Positions 37,667-49,419 are shown, counted from the stretch's first letter. The stretch: 64,000 nt of DNA from Puniceicoccaceae bacterium (GCA_003331195.1 QOOZ01000034.1:16974-80973), one strand, 5' to 3'. The notes: generated by a model not told the origin, from the sequence alone. Numbers and translations: made by a program.

Positions 37667-38917
37667 ATGAGCCACGAAATACTATCAGTTTTAGAATACA
37701 TGGAAAAAGAGAAGGGGATCAGTCGCCCAGACATGATCGAAGCCATCTCCAGTGCGATCGCGAGCGCTGCCCAAAAGGGTGTCGGTGTGGGTCAAGATAT
37801 CCGTGTGGAGATTAATCCAAAGACCGGTTCTCTCAAAGCATGGACTGTATTACAGGTCGTGGACTCCGTGGGAGATGATGATCTTGAAATTCACGTCGAG
37901 AAGGCACGTCAAGTCACCGTGGACGTTCAAGTTGGCGAGACTATCGAGAAGGAAATCGATCCGGCCTACCTCGGCCGTATCGCCGCGCAGACTGCCCGCC
38001 AAGCGATCATGCAGCGCATACGCCAGTTTGAAAAAGACCGTATCTACGATGATTATAAAGACACTGTAGGCGACATTGTCACCGGTATCGTCCGTCGTCG
38101 CGAGCGCGGCGACTTGGTAGTCGACCTCGGTAAGGCCGAAGCGATCTTGCCACCTCGCGAGCGTGTTTCCGGCGAAGATTACGCTCCTGGCGAAAGCATC
38201 CGCTGCCTACTACTTAAGATCGAGCAGACTAATCGCGGCCCCGATATCATTCTTTCCCGATCTAACTTAAACTTCGTACGACGTCTCTTTGAACTTGAAG
38301 TCACCGAGATCGCGGATGGCACTGTTTCGATCGAAGCGATGGCTCGCGAACCCGGCTATCGCACGAAGATCGCAGTGAACAGCAACGATCCGAAGGTTGA
38401 CCCCGTCGGCGCATGTGTCGGTGCCCGTGGTGCGCGCGTCAAAACCATCGTCCGCGAACTCGGCGGCGAGAAGATCGATATCATCCGCTATTATCAAGAT
38501 CCGCTACAATTGCTTGAGGAAGCGCTCAAGCCTGCCGTCCCAAAGAATATCAACGTAAACGAAGGCGATCGCCGTATTCACTTTGAAGTGGCGGAAGACG
38601 ACCTTTCTATCGCGATTGGACGCCGCGGCTTCAATGCTAAGCTCACCTCTCGTCTTCTAGGCTGGAAGCTCGACATAGGCAAGGAGGAGAAAGAGGCCGT
38701 CGGTTTTGACGAAAAGGTCGCTAAAGCCGTCCAAGGGCTTAATGCCATCAGCGGATTGGACCCTGAAGTGGCCTCCCGATTGGTCGCGGTTGGTTTTGCT
38801 AGCCCCGAAGTATTTGAAGGCGTCGAAGCCGACGACCTGATAGACGCAGGCTTTACTTCTGAAGAAGCCGCAGATGTGATCTCGAAGGTAGCCGCATTTT
38901 TCCAGCAACAAGGCTAA
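37667..38917 (+). CDS. nusA: Transcription termination/antitermination protein NusA
   Basis: Binds RNA polymerase and nascent RNA to control pausing, termination and antitermination. The N-terminal domain is about 1-130, S1 about 135-200 ([21 protein letters not shown]), then two KH domains with [18 protein letters not shown] and [19 protein letters not shown] short helix-hairpin-helix C-terminus follows ([16 protein letters not shown]). It has 416 residues. No Shine-Dalgarno sequence precedes the ATG. rimP, which normally precedes nusA, is missing here; infB follows after 54 bases. Confidence 0.97.
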   Translation: MSHEILSVLEYMEKEKGISRPDMIEAISSAIASAAQKGVGVGQDIRVEINPKTGSLKAWTVLQVVDSVGDDDLEIHVEKARQVTVDVQVGETIEKEIDPAYLGRIAAQTARQAIMQRIRQFEKDRIYDDYKDTVGDIVTGIVRRRERGDLVVDLGKAEAILPPRERVSGEDYAPGESIRCLLLKIEQTNRGPDIILSRSNLNFVRRLFELEVTEIADGTVSIEAMAREPGYRTKIAVNSNDPKVDPVGACVGARGARVKTIVRELGGEKIDIIRYYQDPLQLLEEALKPAVPKNINVNEGDRRIHFEVAEDDLSIAIGRRGFNAKLTSRLLGWKLDIGKEEKEAVGFDEKVAKAVQGLNAISGLDPEVASRLVAVGFASPEVFEGVEADDLIDAGFTSEEAADVISKVAAFFQQQG

Positions 38918-38971
38918 GCGAACGTGCTGCCATCCCTTCCGCAATAACCAGACTTAAAAAATATCTCATCT

Positions 38972-41293
38972 ATGAGTGTTCGCATACACCAACTTTCCAA
39001 AGACATCGGGATGGAGAACAAGGAGCTGATAGCGCTTCTGAAGAGTCGTGGTTATGAGGTGAAGAGCGCTTCCAGTACCGTCGACAACATCTCCGCCGAG
39101 GCCCTCCGAGAGGAGTTCGCCGCGCAAGCGCCTCAGGCGCAGCCTGTCGAGGCCGAGTCCATAACTGAAGCGCCAGTCGCGCCGAAGTTACCTGAGGGCG
39201 CCTTCGTCAAATCCGCTGCTGACATAGAGCGTGAGCATCAAGAAAAATCTGATACCAAGGAAGTAGAAAAGGCTACTAAAGCACCCAAGCAGGTCAGCCC
39301 TGCGCCATCTACTTCATCTGCGATTTCACCAAAGGCGCCTAATCTGAAACCCGTCCCCCCTACGCCAACTGCCGCACCGACGCCTGCTGGTCCACCCAAG
39401 CCGCCCGTTGCTTCCAAAGGAGCTGATGCGGAGCAAGCACCTGTTTCCAAATCTGCTGAAGGCGAAGATCTCGATGCTCCTGCGACTGAAGCCGGAGCGC
39501 TGAAGAAGATCCACGTCAAACCCCCGATTGTCGTGCGCGACTTTGCGGGCGAGATTGGACTCAAGCCTTTCAAACTCATCTCCGAGCTAATGGAGATGGG
39601 CATTTTCGCATCGATGAACCAAACGATCGAAGAGAGCGTTGCGGTGCAAGTCGCAGGCCGACATGGATGCGAACTAGAGATCCACCACCGTGGCGAGCAG
39701 GCCGAAAAAAGTGGGTCTAAGCCAAAAGTGGAAAAGCTCGACGACGACGACCCTAAGTTTCTCAAGCCCCGCCCTCCCGTCGTCTGCATCTTGGGTCACG
39801 TCGATCATGGCAAGACCACACTGCTCGACACGATACGCAAAGCCAACGTGGTTAAAGGTGAAGCCGGCGGGATCACTCAGCACATCGGTGCTTACCAGAT
39901 CGATCACAAGGGGCAGAAGATCTCCTTTATCGATACTCCTGGTCACGCCGCTTTCTCCATGATGCGAGCGCGCGGTGCCAATGTAACCGACGTCTCGATC
40001 CTTGTGATCGCGGCCGACGACGCCTTCAAGCCACAGACCGAAGAAGCACTCAAATTTGCCAAAGAAGCCAACAACTCCATCATCGTAGCCATCAACAAGA
40101 TTGATTCTAAGGGGGCCAACATCGATCGTGTCAAACAGCAGATGCAGGAAAAGGGCATCGCTCCAGAAGATTGGGGCGGTGAAACGATTGCTGTTGAGGT
40201 TTCCGCCCTCAAGGGCACGAACATCGACAACTTGCTCGACATGATTCTACTCCAAGTCGAACTTCTTGAGCTCAAGGCCAACCCGACCTGCCCCGCATCT
40301 GGCACTATTATAGAATCTCAGATCGAAATGGGTCGTGGTGCCTCCGCTACCGTCATCGTCGAGCGCGGCACCCTTAAGAAAGGTGACGCATTACTCTGCG
40401 GCGAGGTTTATTGTCGAGTCAAAACAATGACCGATGCCGATGGCAAACAGCTCAAAGACGCGCCACCCGCGACACCAGTTAAAGTCACCGGGTGGTCAGA
40501 CGTGCCCGCATCCGGCACCAAGTTTTCCACTGAGAAAAACGAAAAAGTAGCCAAACGCTGCGCAGAGGAGAATATTCAAGTGCGTAAACTCCATGACGCA
40601 ACCAATACTCAACAGAAAAACACAGAAGGGGGCGCTGCTACCGTTGAAGACCTCTTCGCTGCGATCGAAAATCAGCAGAAGAAGTGCCTCCGCGTGATTG
40701 TAAAGTCCGATGTGCACGGTTCGACTGAAGCACTGGTTCAGGCGCTCAAAGCCATCGAGAGCGATAAGGTCGAACTCGACGTGATCAGTAAAGGCGTTGG
40801 TCATATTACCAAGAACGACATCACTCTCGCTAGCGCGGGAGGAGCGGTAGTTGTTGGGTTCAATGTCAAACTCGATAACGGCGTACAGAGCCTGGCTAAA
40901 CATCACGATATTCGTATTGTCCAGCATGCGATTATCTATGAACTCATCGACCAAGTCGAAGAAGCTATGACTGACTTGCTCGACGCCGAATACACAGAGA
41001 AGAAGACCGGCGCAGCCGAGGTTCGCCAAATATTCTCTGTAGGTAAGACGCGCAAGGTCGCAGGTTGTATGGTGACAGAAGGGCTCATCCAGCGCAACTG
41101 CATCGCCCGTCTAATGCGAGGTGGCGAGCTCATCCATGAGAGCAAAATCGACACACTGAAACGCTTTAAAGACGACGTCAAAGAAGTCAGAGCAGGCTAC
41201 GAATGTGGCATTAACGTGGCAGGCTACGACGACTACCAAGAAGGCGATACGATCGAATGCTTTGCCGTCGAAGAACAGCGCGCGTCCCTGTAA
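38972..41293 (+). CDS. infB: Translation initiation factor IF-2
   Basis: A GTPase that places initiator fMet-tRNA on the 30S subunit and promotes 50S joining. The N-terminal IF2N helix ([21 protein letters not shown]) is followed by a proline/alanine-rich linker (about 50-180), a second IF2N-like segment, and the G domain with GHVDHGKT (275-282), DTPGHAAF and NKID. The C-terminal beta-barrel and C2 domain end [16 protein letters not shown]. The length is 773 residues. It is in the usual nusA-infB-rbfA order. A weak hairpin with a T-run follows its stop. Confidence 0.97.
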   Translation: MSVRIHQLSKDIGMENKELIALLKSRGYEVKSASSTVDNISAEALREEFAAQAPQAQPVEAESITEAPVAPKLPEGAFVKSAADIEREHQEKSDTKEVEKATKAPKQVSPAPSTSSAISPKAPNLKPVPPTPTAAPTPAGPPKPPVASKGADAEQAPVSKSAEGEDLDAPATEAGALKKIHVKPPIVVRDFAGEIGLKPFKLISELMEMGIFASMNQTIEESVAVQVAGRHGCELEIHHRGEQAEKSGSKPKVEKLDDDDPKFLKPRPPVVCILGHVDHGKTTLLDTIRKANVVKGEAGGITQHIGAYQIDHKGQKISFIDTPGHAAFSMMRARGANVTDVSILVIAADDAFKPQTEEALKFAKEANNSIIVAINKIDSKGANIDRVKQQMQEKGIAPEDWGGETIAVEVSALKGTNIDNLLDMILLQVELLELKANPTCPASGTIIESQIEMGRGASATVIVERGTLKKGDALLCGEVYCRVKTMTDADGKQLKDAPPATPVKVTGWSDVPASGTKFSTEKNEKVAKRCAEENIQVRKLHDATNTQQKNTEGGAATVEDLFAAIENQQKKCLRVIVKSDVHGSTEALVQALKAIESDKVELDVISKGVGHITKNDITLASAGGAVVVGFNVKLDNGVQSLAKHHDIRIVQHAIIYELIDQVEEAMTDLLDAEYTEKKTGAAEVRQIFSVGKTRKVAGCMVTEGLIQRNCIARLMRGGELIHESKIDTLKRFKDDVKEVRAGYECGINVAGYDDYQEGDTIECFAVEEQRASL

Positions 41294-41325
41294 TTCCCGT
41301 GGCGAGTCCCCTTTCGTGCCCACGC

Positions 41326-41345
41326 AGCAATAGTTGCTATTTTTT
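41326..41345 (+). terminator. Weak candidate terminator after infB
   Basis: AGCAA, a 3-base loop TAG, and TTGCT form a 5-bp stem followed by A and six T residues. It lies 33 bases past the infB stop and 59 before rbfA. It is short and may only give partial termination inside the operon. Confidence 0.35.
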
Positions 41346-41403
41346 GCATCCGGAAACAAAAACGCTACGAATTAAATATTTCTCGCCCTAGTTATTAGCT
41401 ATC

Positions 41404-41748
41404 ATGTCACAACGCATCACACGCATTAATGCATTACTTCAACGTGAGATCAGTGAACAAATGCGGCGATATTATCGCACCGATACTGCAGCGATTACAA
41501 TTAGTGATGTCTCTGTGTCTGCTGATTTACGTAATGCCAAAATCTATTACTCAGTGCTCGGCGACGATGCCGAGATCGCAGCAAGCCAGAAGCTTTTCCG
41601 TAGGATCGGTAAAGACATCCGCCAGCGGGTGAGCCGCGAGATCACGCTTAAATACTTCCCAACGTTTTATTATACCTACGATCCATCGCTAGAACGCGGG
41701 GCGGAGATCAACGAAATCTTCGATCAACTCGACCAAGAATCAAAATGA
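41404..41748 (+). CDS. rbfA: 30S ribosome-binding factor A
   Basis: A small KH-like protein for late 30S maturation and cold adaptation. The start [18 protein letters not shown] and the following [23 protein letters not shown] pattern are typical, as is the end [17 protein letters not shown]. It has 114 residues. Its TGA stop overlaps the next ATG (ATGA), so it is coupled to the DHH phosphoesterase gene. The infB-rbfA-nrnA-truB order is widespread. Confidence 0.93.
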   Translation: MSQRITRINALLQREISEQMRRYYRTDTAAITISDVSVSADLRNAKIYYSVLGDDAEIAASQKLFRRIGKDIRQRVSREITLKYFPTFYYTYDPSLERGAEINEIFDQLDQESK

Positions 41749-42740
41749 CAGATAAAAAGTTCTACCCCGAAGGCAGTACGCGCTTCGCTGCCGCGATTGA
41801 AAAGTTAAAGGGACAAAAAGTTGCTGTCCTTGGCCACCAGCGCCCTGATGGAGATTGTATTGGTTCTACCGTTGCCGTCGTTCGTGTATTAAAGAGCCTC
41901 GGGATCGAGGCCATTGGTCTAAATCGCGACGCCACGCCAGCGACCCTTAAAGCTTTTGTTGGCGAGACCCCGATGGCTCTAGCTGCCGACTTTACACCCG
42001 ATGGGCACGTGGCTTTATCTGTTGATTGCGCTGACTTCAAGCGCGTGGGCGATCGCCTTAATGAGCTCTTTCCTGAAGTTACGCTGAACGTCGACCACCA
42101 CATTTCTAACAAGCTTTATGGTAAGGAAAATTTAGTCATTGCGACGGCGTGTGCCACCGCCGAGATCCTAGCTGGCTTCTACCTAGACAATGGCTACGAT
42201 ATTGATGCCGTTACCGCCCAGGCACTCTATGTAGGTATAGCGACCGACACGGGGCAATTCCGGTTCTCCTCAACCACGCCCGATACCTTCGAAATCGCGC
42301 GCCGCCTTTGCGAGTGTGGTGCAAATCCCTCTGCAGCGGCGCATGAACTCTACGAGCGCGAGAGTTTTGCCAAAATCAAACTGTTACAGAACTTCCTTGA
42401 TTCCCTTACCATGGAGTTTGAGAACCGCGTTTGTGTTGGCCTAATCGAAAACGGCGCTTACGAAGAAACTGGCGCTACGATTGACGATTCTGAGGGCTTA
42501 GTTGACTATGCTCGTGCCATTGATGGCGTCGAAGTGGGCGTGTTAATCGAAGATCGCGCCGGAGCCCTCAAAGGCAGCCTCCGCGCGAAAGACCCGAAGT
42601 ATCGCGTCGATCAAATCGCCAAACAATTTGGTGGCGGAGGCCACGCTTGCGCGGCGGGACTCAATGTCGAAAACAGCTCGATCAAAGAATTTTATCCGCA
42701 ACTTATGCAAGCCATCGGCGAACATTTGAAGAATTTATAA
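41745..42740 (+). CDS. nrnA: DHH-family phosphoesterase (NrnA-like oligoribonuclease / pAp phosphatase)
   Basis: Degrades short oligoribonucleotides (nanoRNA) and may dephosphorylate pAp. The DHH domain carries GHQRPDGDC (30-38) with the metal-binding D35 and D37, VDCADF and the NVDHHISN motif. The DHHA1 domain has [11 protein letters not shown] near residues 296-306. It has 331 residues and is coupled to rbfA. In bacteria with this order it often takes the place of the RNase Orn. The symbol is by family and context. Confidence 0.88.
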   Translation: MTDKKFYPEGSTRFAAAIEKLKGQKVAVLGHQRPDGDCIGSTVAVVRVLKSLGIEAIGLNRDATPATLKAFVGETPMALAADFTPDGHVALSVDCADFKRVGDRLNELFPEVTLNVDHHISNKLYGKENLVIATACATAEILAGFYLDNGYDIDAVTAQALYVGIATDTGQFRFSSTTPDTFEIARRLCECGANPSAAAHELYERESFAKIKLLQNFLDSLTMEFENRVCVGLIENGAYEETGATIDDSEGLVDYARAIDGVEVGVLIEDRAGALKGSLRAKDPKYRVDQIAKQFGGGGHACAAGLNVENSSIKEFYPQLMQAIGEHLKNL

Positions 42741-42848
42741 TTTTATTTCTTTAGGACTCGTGCTAGCGCAATGCTCTTAGGCGGGCGAGGGCGATCCTTT
42801 GCCACCCTAGTATCAGCAAAGTAAAGCCCTGCGATCAACCATTTCATC

Positions 42849-43577
42849 ATGTCCCAAGCAATTACCGACGCGCCGGAAGGCATCCTTCTAGTAGATAAGC
42901 CGCAAGGCATTACCTCGCACGATGTCGTGTCAAAAATCCGCCGAGTCTACCACATGAAAAAGGTAGGGCATGCTGGGACGCTAGATCCAATGGCCACCGG
43001 CTTGTTACTCATCTTGATTGGTAAGGCGACAAAGACTTCGCAATATCTGATGAGCCTCGGTAAAGAGTACACTGGAACCATCAAGCTAGGTGTGAGTACT
43101 GACTCGCAAGATGCTGAGGGCGAGATTACAGAAGAGCGCCCTGTACCCGAGCTGACAGAAGAGCAAGTGAAAGCCGAGATAAAGACCTTTATGGGTGATC
43201 AATATCAGACACCCCCTATGTTTTCAGCGAAGAAGATCAATGGCCAAAAGCTCTACAAGCTAGCTCGCCAGGGTAAGGTCGTCGAGCGCGAGCCACGGGT
43301 TATCCACATTAGTCGTTTTGAGCTGACCAAGTATGCGTTGCCCGAAGTTTCCTTTATAGTAGGCACGAGTAAAGGCGCTTATGTACGCACGATTGCGCAC
43401 GACCTCGGGGAAAAATTCGGTTGTGGCGGCCATTTGAATGAGCTTCGTAGGACCGCCGTCGGCCAGTTTCGCATCGAGAATGCCGCCAAGATTGAAGAGC
43501 TGGAACTGATGTCGCCGTCCACCCTGCGTAAACAACTGATCCCCGTGATTCAAGCCGTGCCCACTCATGCACTCTAG
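42849..43577 (+). CDS. truB: tRNA pseudouridine(55) synthase TruB
   Basis: Makes pseudouridine at position 55 of the T-loop. [17 protein letters not shown] and [13 protein letters not shown], with the catalytic D46, are clear; the [21 protein letters not shown] and [12 protein letters not shown] segments follow. It has 242 residues, short at the C-terminus relative to E. coli (314), lacking much of the PUA domain, as in many bacteria. It lies 108 bases behind nrnA and 29 bases before ribF. Confidence 0.95.
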   Translation: MSQAITDAPEGILLVDKPQGITSHDVVSKIRRVYHMKKVGHAGTLDPMATGLLLILIGKATKTSQYLMSLGKEYTGTIKLGVSTDSQDAEGEITEERPVPELTEEQVKAEIKTFMGDQYQTPPMFSAKKINGQKLYKLARQGKVVEREPRVIHISRFELTKYALPEVSFIVGTSKGAYVRTIAHDLGEKFGCGGHLNELRRTAVGQFRIENAAKIEELELMSPSTLRKQLIPVIQAVPTHAL

Positions 43578-43606
43578 AGCGCGTAACCCAAAACTAAGCA
43601 AGCCAC

Positions 43607-44596
43607 ATGAACTTCCCAGCCGCCGTTGATAACTTTGAAGCACTCTCCGAGTTAAAGGGAGAACTGCATCTGGCCATTGGTGTCTTCGACGGTGTGCATC
43701 TCGGGCATAAGGCTGTGATTGAATCGGCCGTGTTTTCCGCACGCCGCTCAGGTGCTGCAGCAGCCCGACAAAGCCCCCTCCGGACAGGCTCAGCCCGGCG
43801 CGGTATTGCGGGTGTGTTAACTTTTGATCCGCACCCGAGTCGTCTCTTTCGTCCCGAAGATGCGACACGGCTCATCATGCCGATTGAGACGAAGACCGCG
43901 ATGCTTCAGGATCTCGGAGTCGACTGCGTGATTCGTAAACACTTCGACCATGCCTTTGCCTCGATTCCTGCCGAGGAGTTTCTTAGTTATTTGAAGGGCG
44001 CTTTGCCCGCCCTCAAGTCAATCTATGTTGGCGAAAACTTTCGCTTTGGCCAAAAGCGCGCGGGAGACGTGGCAACTTTGGTTGAATCTGGGTGCGCTTT
44101 GAACCTTGGCGTGTTCAGCGCTGAACGTATTAAACATAACGGCGAACCAATCAGCAGCACGCGTATTCGTAAAGAACTCGAAGCGGGCGAGATCGAGGCC
44201 GTTAACGATTTACTCGGCTACAATTACACCGCAAGGGGTAGGATCGTGGGTGGCGCAAAGCTGGGACGCAGAATTGGCTTTCCTACATTGAATCTTCCAT
44301 GGCAGCCAGAGTGCCTGCCGCGTTATGGAGTTTATCTAGTAAGTTTCCGTGAGAGTGGATCAGAGGTTTGGCAAGTGGGGGTGGCCAACTACGGTGTAAA
44401 GCCGACTGTGTCTAAGGCGGATCAAGTGCCCGCACTCGAAGTCCATGCCTTAGATACGACAAAGTTAAGTATGAGCGATACGATTGAGGTCGAGTGGTTA
44501 AAGTTCATCCGCCCCGAGCAAAAATTTGCTTCGGCGGAGGAGTTGAAAGCCCAGATTGCGAAAGATTGCGTGACGGCGAAGGAGTTGGCTGAGTGA
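43607..44596 (+). CDS. ribF: Bifunctional riboflavin kinase / FAD synthetase
   Basis: Phosphorylates riboflavin to FMN and adenylates FMN to FAD. The nucleotidyltransferase domain has [15 protein letters not shown] (24-38) and TFDPHP (72-77), and later the [10 protein letters not shown] motif. The riboflavin-kinase domain has [20 protein letters not shown] and [10 protein letters not shown]. It has 329 residues. Residues about 49-68, between the first helix and TFDPHP, form an unusual arginine/alanine-rich insertion ([13 protein letters not shown]) coded by GC-rich DNA. The truB-ribF neighbourhood is usual. Confidence 0.94.
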   Translation: MNFPAAVDNFEALSELKGELHLAIGVFDGVHLGHKAVIESAVFSARRSGAAAARQSPLRTGSARRGIAGVLTFDPHPSRLFRPEDATRLIMPIETKTAMLQDLGVDCVIRKHFDHAFASIPAEEFLSYLKGALPALKSIYVGENFRFGQKRAGDVATLVESGCALNLGVFSAERIKHNGEPISSTRIRKELEAGEIEAVNDLLGYNYTARGRIVGGAKLGRRIGFPTLNLPWQPECLPRYGVYLVSFRESGSEVWQVGVANYGVKPTVSKADQVPALEVHALDTTKLSMSDTIEVEWLKFIRPEQKFASAEELKAQIAKDCVTAKELAE

Positions 44597-44711
44597 TTAT
44601 TCTATCAAACATGGCGTGCCCGCTTTTCAAGCACTCCGGGCAATGTTATCACACAACTAAATCTTCCAATTCAACAAAGGCACCCCGTAAGCAAATACAA
44701 TACAAACGATT

Positions 44712-45641
44712 ATGCCTGAGCGCATCATAGAATTTTCAGTGCCACACGGCGCTAAAGAAGGGCGCGCAGACAAGGTCTTCGCGGCCGAGTTTAATGATGT
44801 CAGCCGCGCTCGCTTACAGCGCGCCTTTGATGCGGGGCAAGTCACCTTTGACGGTAAGACCATCGATAAACGCTTTAAGGTAAGCCAATCAGGACTGCTC
44901 CGTGCCGTACTCGAAGAACCGACCTTTGATGCTGCACCGAACGCCGTCGATTTACCGCTCGACGTGATCTATGAAGACGGGTCGATTTTAGTAGTGAATA
45001 AAGCACCGGGGATGATTACGCACCCCGGGAACGGCACCGAGGATAATACGCTTGTTCACGCGCTGCTATATCATTGTGGCGAAAATCTCAGCACGGTTGG
45101 CGCACCGGATCGGCCAGGGATTGTTCATCGCTTGGATAAAGATACCAGTGGCTTAATCATCGTCGCAAAAAACGACATGGCACATCACAAGCTGGCTGCT
45201 GCCTTCAGCGAAAGGAAGATCTACAAGCGCTATACCGCGTTGGTTTTCGGCACTCCAAAGGTAAGTCGTGGCACAATTAAAGAAGCCATCGGGCGCCATC
45301 CCGTGGTGCGCACCCGGATGGCAGTCGTGCATAGTGGCAAGCCTGCCCATACCGACTGGAAGGTAGAGGCGCGTTACGGCCAGAAGGCAACACGCATGAG
45401 TTGCATCATATACACTGGGCGCACTCACCAGATACGTGTTCACATGAGCGAAATTCGATTCCCGCTGCTCGGCGACACGACCTATGGTTTCAAGCCTGGG
45501 CGCTTGAAGGACATTGAAGTGCCCCGCGTCATGCTTCACTCGACAGAGCTACGCATCCAGCACCCCGATCGCGGCGAACTGATGACTTTTGAGGCTCCGC
45601 TCCCGAGGGATTTCAAGGATTTGACAGAGCAACTGGGGTAG
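44712..45641 (+). CDS. rluD: RluA-family pseudouridine synthase (RluD-like)
   Basis: A ribosomal or tRNA pseudouridine synthase. The N-terminal S4 domain ([22 protein letters not shown]) precedes the catalytic domain with [19 protein letters not shown], and HRLDKDTSG with catalytic D142. [11 protein letters not shown] and PLLGDTTYG follow. It has 309 residues. The S4 domain and length fit RluD/RluC more than RluA, but the specific target uridine cannot be fixed from sequence. It lies 115 bases past ribF. Confidence 0.88.
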   Translation: MPERIIEFSVPHGAKEGRADKVFAAEFNDVSRARLQRAFDAGQVTFDGKTIDKRFKVSQSGLLRAVLEEPTFDAAPNAVDLPLDVIYEDGSILVVNKAPGMITHPGNGTEDNTLVHALLYHCGENLSTVGAPDRPGIVHRLDKDTSGLIIVAKNDMAHHKLAAAFSERKIYKRYTALVFGTPKVSRGTIKEAIGRHPVVRTRMAVVHSGKPAHTDWKVEARYGQKATRMSCIIYTGRTHQIRVHMSEIRFPLLGDTTYGFKPGRLKDIEVPRVMLHSTELRIQHPDRGELMTFEAPLPRDFKDLTEQLG

Positions 45642-45779
45642 GAACGACAAACATGGTTTTGCTCCAGTAGAGACAAAGAGTTGTCAAACGTAGATCAGGC
45701 ATTCAGGTTCATTGTATTAGTCGCATTTTAAATCCTTAATGCCCTAGAATTTGGTTAATTATTTACAACCCATACCATT

Positions 45780-46778
45780 ATGAATTGTTGCATCTTAGGA
45801 GCCGGTGCTTGGGGCACCGCAATGGCTCTCCACCTCGACCGCTGCGGCCATTCGGTAACGCTAGTCCCGCGCCGTATGGAGCATGCGCTCGAGATTGCCT
45901 CGTCGCGTGAAAATTGTGACTACTTGCCTGGTTACAAACTACCCCACACCATTCAAATTGGCTGTGAGGTAGGGCCCGTTCTTATGGAGGCCGAGGTGGT
46001 CTTCCTTGCTTGTCCGTCAAAGGCGATGCGCTCTCTCTGCGAGTCGATCCAGCCATACCTTGGGGGGGCTTGGCAGTTAAAACTTTGTTTGATTATGTGC
46101 AAAGGCCTCGAATTAGAGACTTTTAAAACACCCGCTGAGATCGCGCAAGAAGCCTTATCCGGCATCGCATGTGGCGTATTGTCGGGCCCTACTTATGCTG
46201 GCGAGGTCGCCGAGGGTAAACCGACAGCCGTCGTGCTCGCCGTCGGCAGCGATTGCGAAGACCCCGAGCGATATCAAAGCGCCTTTAGCAATTCGGGGCT
46301 ACGTGCCTACCTTTCTGATGATCTGCGTGGCACGGAGCTGGGTGGAACTTTAAAGAACATTTACGCCATCGGCTCGGGTCTTTGCGATGGATTGCAATTG
46401 GGAGATAATGCAAAAGCAGCCTTACTTACGCGAAGCCTGAATGAAATGGTGCGGCTTGGAGTGAAACTGGGTGGGCAAAAAGAAACGTATTCTGGCCTTA
46501 GTGGGTTTGGTGATCTGGTGGCGACTTGTTCTGGCGAGTGGAGTCGTAATCGGACCTTTGGACAAAGAATAGGCGAGGGTGAAAGGCCGACTGCGATTGT
46601 CGAAAGTCAGAAGTCGGTGGTCGAAGGCTACACTGCGACGAAATGTCTCCAACAAATTTGCGCGGAGAAAAAAGTGGACGCGCCTATACTTGGTATCATT
46701 CATGCGATACTCTACAGTGGCCTAGATCCCTTGGCTGCGATGCAGCAATTAATGACCCGCGACTTGAAAGCAGAATAG
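45780..46778 (+). CDS. gpsA: Glycerol-3-phosphate dehydrogenase [NAD(P)+]
   Basis: Reduces dihydroxyacetone phosphate to sn-glycerol 3-phosphate for phospholipid synthesis. The N-terminal GAGAWGTA dinucleotide loop (7-14), [19 protein letters not shown], the catalytic region [18 protein letters not shown], and [17 protein letters not shown] are all family motifs. It has 332 residues. The SET-domain gene starts 22 bases behind its stop. Confidence 0.95.
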   Translation: MNCCILGAGAWGTAMALHLDRCGHSVTLVPRRMEHALEIASSRENCDYLPGYKLPHTIQIGCEVGPVLMEAEVVFLACPSKAMRSLCESIQPYLGGAWQLKLCLIMCKGLELETFKTPAEIAQEALSGIACGVLSGPTYAGEVAEGKPTAVVLAVGSDCEDPERYQSAFSNSGLRAYLSDDLRGTELGGTLKNIYAIGSGLCDGLQLGDNAKAALLTRSLNEMVRLGVKLGGQKETYSGLSGFGDLVATCSGEWSRNRTFGQRIGEGERPTAIVESQKSVVEGYTATKCLQQICAEKKVDAPILGIIHAILYSGLDPLAAMQQLMTRDLKAE

Positions 46779-46799
46779 GTATTCCCTACTCAATGACTC

Positions 46800-47309
46800 A
46801 TGCCAAAATCACTTTGCAAAGTAAAAACCTCTGAGATCCATGGACGCGGATTATACGCCACAGTGGACATCGATGAGGAGACTCAGATTATCCAATACGT
46901 CGGTGAAAAAATAACGAAGAAGGAATCGAAGAAGCGTGCTCTCGCATGGGAGGAGGAAGCTCGCAAAACAGGTGAAGGCCTTGTTTACATCTTCGAGCTT
47001 GACGACAAATATGACATCGACGGGCGCCTCGGCGATAATCCCGCCCGCTACATGAACCACTCTTGCGATGGAAATTGCGAAGCGATCAATTTCGATGGCG
47101 AAATCTGGATCGTAGCAATTCAAGACATCAAAAAAGGCGATGAGCTCGTCTATGATTACGGCTACGACATGGAACACTTCCTTGACCATCCTTGCAAGTG
47201 TGGCTCCCGTAACTGCACCGGCTACATCGTACGCGAAGATCAGCGCTCCAAGGTGAAGAAGCTACTCAAGAGTAGAAAGAAAAAGCGCGGCAAAAAGAAC
47301 AAGAAATAG
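46800..47309 (+). CDS. SET domain protein lysine methyltransferase
   Basis: A 169-residue protein with a complete SET domain: [37 protein letters not shown] (83-94, with the NHSC core), [23 protein letters not shown] end, and a post-SET C132-x-C134-xxxx-C139 (CKCGSRNC). These features are those of eukaryotic-type histone methyltransferases. The last 20 residues are strongly basic ([17 protein letters not shown]), which suggests nucleic-acid or chromatin association. The substrate is unknown; bacterial SET proteins methylate ribosomal, histone-like or host proteins. Co-directional with gpsA, 22 bases behind. Confidence 0.88.
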   Translation: MPKSLCKVKTSEIHGRGLYATVDIDEETQIIQYVGEKITKKESKKRALAWEEEARKTGEGLVYIFELDDKYDIDGRLGDNPARYMNHSCDGNCEAINFDGEIWIVAIQDIKKGDELVYDYGYDMEHFLDHPCKCGSRNCTGYIVREDQRSKVKKLLKSRKKKRGKKNKK

Positions 47310-47339
47310 TCAGCAGCCCAATCTACTAGCTGAACTCGC

Positions 47340-48536
47340 TTAATGTTCTAAATCGTAAGTGAGCGTTTTTCCGGCGTGCTTGATGGTGACGTGATTCTGC
47401 CCGTCTGCGCGTTCAGTGGCTTCAGTGCGGCCAATAATTTGTGCGGGTATACCAAAAGATTCGCTTTGGGCGATGATGGCTTCAGCAGCTTCGGGGTCGC
47501 AATAGATTTCCATGCGGTGCCCCATATTGTAGACACGAAACATTTCCTCGTCGCTTGTGGCACTGGCTTTTTGAATGGCTTTGAAGATCGGAGGGACCGG
47601 CAGAAAGTTATCTTTAATGTGATGCACGCCCGTGCCGAAGCGGATGCACTTCGTCTGGCCACCACCCGAGCAGTGAACCATACCGTAGATGCCGTCGCGA
47701 TTTTCAGTGAGCAACTTCTTGATGATGGGAGCGTAGGTCCGGGTCGGACTGAGTAAAGCGTCGCCGACTGACATATTGGACTCAGGCAGTGGGTCGGCCA
47801 TCTTATAGGGTCCACAGTATAGGTATTGCTTGTCTGTGCTGAGGTCGACGGTCTCGGGGTACTTGTTTAAGTAGTAATCGCAAAGTAAATCGTGGCGGGC
47901 GCTGGTTAGACCGTTACTGCCAATACCGGAATTTTCGAATGCTTCGTAGTTTGCTTGGCCGGATGATGCGAGGCCGACAATGGTTAAACCTGGGCGGATC
48001 TTGGCATTGTCGACCACATCGGCGCGATCCATAACGACGACCGCGCAGGAATCGACGGTCACGGTGCCGGTCAAGTCCCCAACGTCGGCCGTTTCGCCGC
48101 CGCCGCTGTGGACGCCAACTCCGTATTCACGTAGAGTGTTTAGGAAGTCTTCGGTCCCGGATATCAGCTGGCCGAGTGCTTCGCCAGGAATGGCGCGGGC
48201 GTTGCGGTTGACTGTGCTGGAAATAAGAATGCCGTCAATCGCGCCGACGCAGAGCAGGTCGTCGATGTTCATTACGAGGCTGTCTTGCGCGGTCTTACGA
48301 AAGCCCGCGGGGTCACCTGTCTCGCGATAGTGCAGGTAGGCGAGGGTGCTCTTAGTGCCAGAACCGTCGGAGTGGATAATGTTACACTTATCTGCGCTGC
48401 CGGTGAGGATGTCGGCACCGATCTTGCAAAACGCACCGGGGAAAATGCCACGGTCAAGGTTGTCTACGACGGCGTGGACTTCGGACTTAGAGGAAGAGAC
48501 ACCGCGCTGGGCGTAACGATCGGATGAGTTCATCAT
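47340..48536 (-). CDS. purM: Phosphoribosylformylglycinamidine cyclo-ligase (PurM family)
   Basis: An AIR-synthase-fold protein of 398 residues, longer than E. coli PurM (345). [38 protein letters not shown], the glycine-rich [20 protein letters not shown], and [14 protein letters not shown] are visible. The divergent long form occurs in Bacteroidetes and Verrucomicrobia and is annotated as PurM or AIR synthase-related. If it is the genuine PurM it closes the imidazole ring in purine synthesis. The start is one of two adjacent ATGs at 48536. It is separated from plsC by 205 bases, so it is probably its own unit. Confidence 0.82.
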   Translation of the reverse strand: MMNSSDRYAQRGVSSSKSEVHAVVDNLDRGIFPGAFCKIGADILTGSADKCNIIHSDGSGTKSTLAYLHYRETGDPAGFRKTAQDSLVMNIDDLLCVGAIDGILISSTVNRNARAIPGEALGQLISGTEDFLNTLREYGVGVHSGGGETADVGDLTGTVTVDSCAVVVMDRADVVDNAKIRPGLTIVGLASSGQANYEAFENSGIGSNGLTSARHDLLCDYYLNKYPETVDLSTDKQYLYCGPYKMADPLPESNMSVGDALLSPTRTYAPIIKKLLTENRDGIYGMVHCSGGGQTKCIRFGTGVHHIKDNFLPVPPIFKAIQKASATSDEEMFRVYNMGHRMEIYCDPEAAEAIIAQSESFGIPAQIIGRTEATERADGQNHVTIKHAGKTLTYDLEH

Positions 48537-48741
48537 TAAAAATGGGGAATCTGTGGCGCGGCTATTTAGAACCGTTAGTTTATGTTATGACTAAGAAGTT
48601 TATGCAGGGGGGCAGTTTGTTTCGGTAAATCATGAGTTCTGGGCAACTATCTGCCACTGTAAACTGGGTTTTTGAAGTGGAGAATGAGTTCCTTATAATT
48701 GTTCGTTGTAGGCTGGGCGCTAATTAAATTAGGTTGAAGGT

Positions 48742-49392
48742 CTAAAAGATCGCCTGACTGGGGGCTTGAAGTGCGGCGATGCGTGCCATGATTCTGCGTG
48801 AGGCTTCTAAGTACCTATCGGGGTGTGTTTTGCCGGGATCAATCTCGGCATTAGCCATGGGTTGGCCGTAGGTGATGTGGATGTGCCCACCTATTTTTGG
48901 GGCTTTTTCGGCGCGACCGAAGGCTTCGTAGGTACCAAAGAGGCGGGTGGGTATAACGGTAGCTTTTGATTTGCAGGCGATCATACCCGCACCTGCCTTG
49001 GGCTCCATAAGTTGGCCGTCCATTGACCGTGTGCCCTCTGGGTAAATAGCGACAATGCCTTTGCATTTGAGTGCTCGGAAGATGGCTTTGAGGGATTTAA
49101 TATCAGCATTTTCGCGGGCTACGGGGATGGTGCCGATCTCGCGTAGGGCTTTGCCAAAGAGTCCTTTAAACAGAGTATCGCGCGCAAAGTAGTTGATTGG
49201 CCTTTGGATACAAGCACCGATAGCGGGCGGGTCGTAGAAGCTAACGTGGTTGGCGGCGAAGATGACGGGACCTTGCTTAGGCACATTTTGAAGGCCGCTC
49301 TGGGTATAATCGTACAAGGTGGAGAAATACCACGACGCAAGCACGCGTACGAGTTCGTAAAGCTGTGGGTTTGGAATGGAGCTTTCTGACAT
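48742..49392 (-). CDS. plsC: 1-acyl-sn-glycerol-3-phosphate acyltransferase
   Basis: Makes phosphatidic acid from lysophosphatidate at the inner membrane. The acyltransferase motif I NHVSFYDP has H49 and D54 (NHx4D). Motif II is around FARDTLFKGLFGKALREIGTIPV, motif III YPEGTRSMDG, and motif IV VIPTRLFGTYEAF. It has 216 residues. It is 27 bases behind cmk, forming a tyrA-aroA-cmk-plsC string. A related acyltransferase next to cmk is common in several phyla. Confidence 0.92.
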   Translation of the reverse strand: MSESSIPNPQLYELVRVLASWYFSTLYDYTQSGLQNVPKQGPVIFAANHVSFYDPPAIGACIQRPINYFARDTLFKGLFGKALREIGTIPVARENADIKSLKAIFRALKCKGIVAIYPEGTRSMDGQLMEPKAGAGMIACKSKATVIPTRLFGTYEAFGRAEKAPKIGGHIHITYGQPMANAEIDPGKTHPDRYLEASRRIMARIAALQAPSQAIF

Positions 49393-49419
49393 TGAACAAT
49401 GACGGGGGGCGGATACCTG

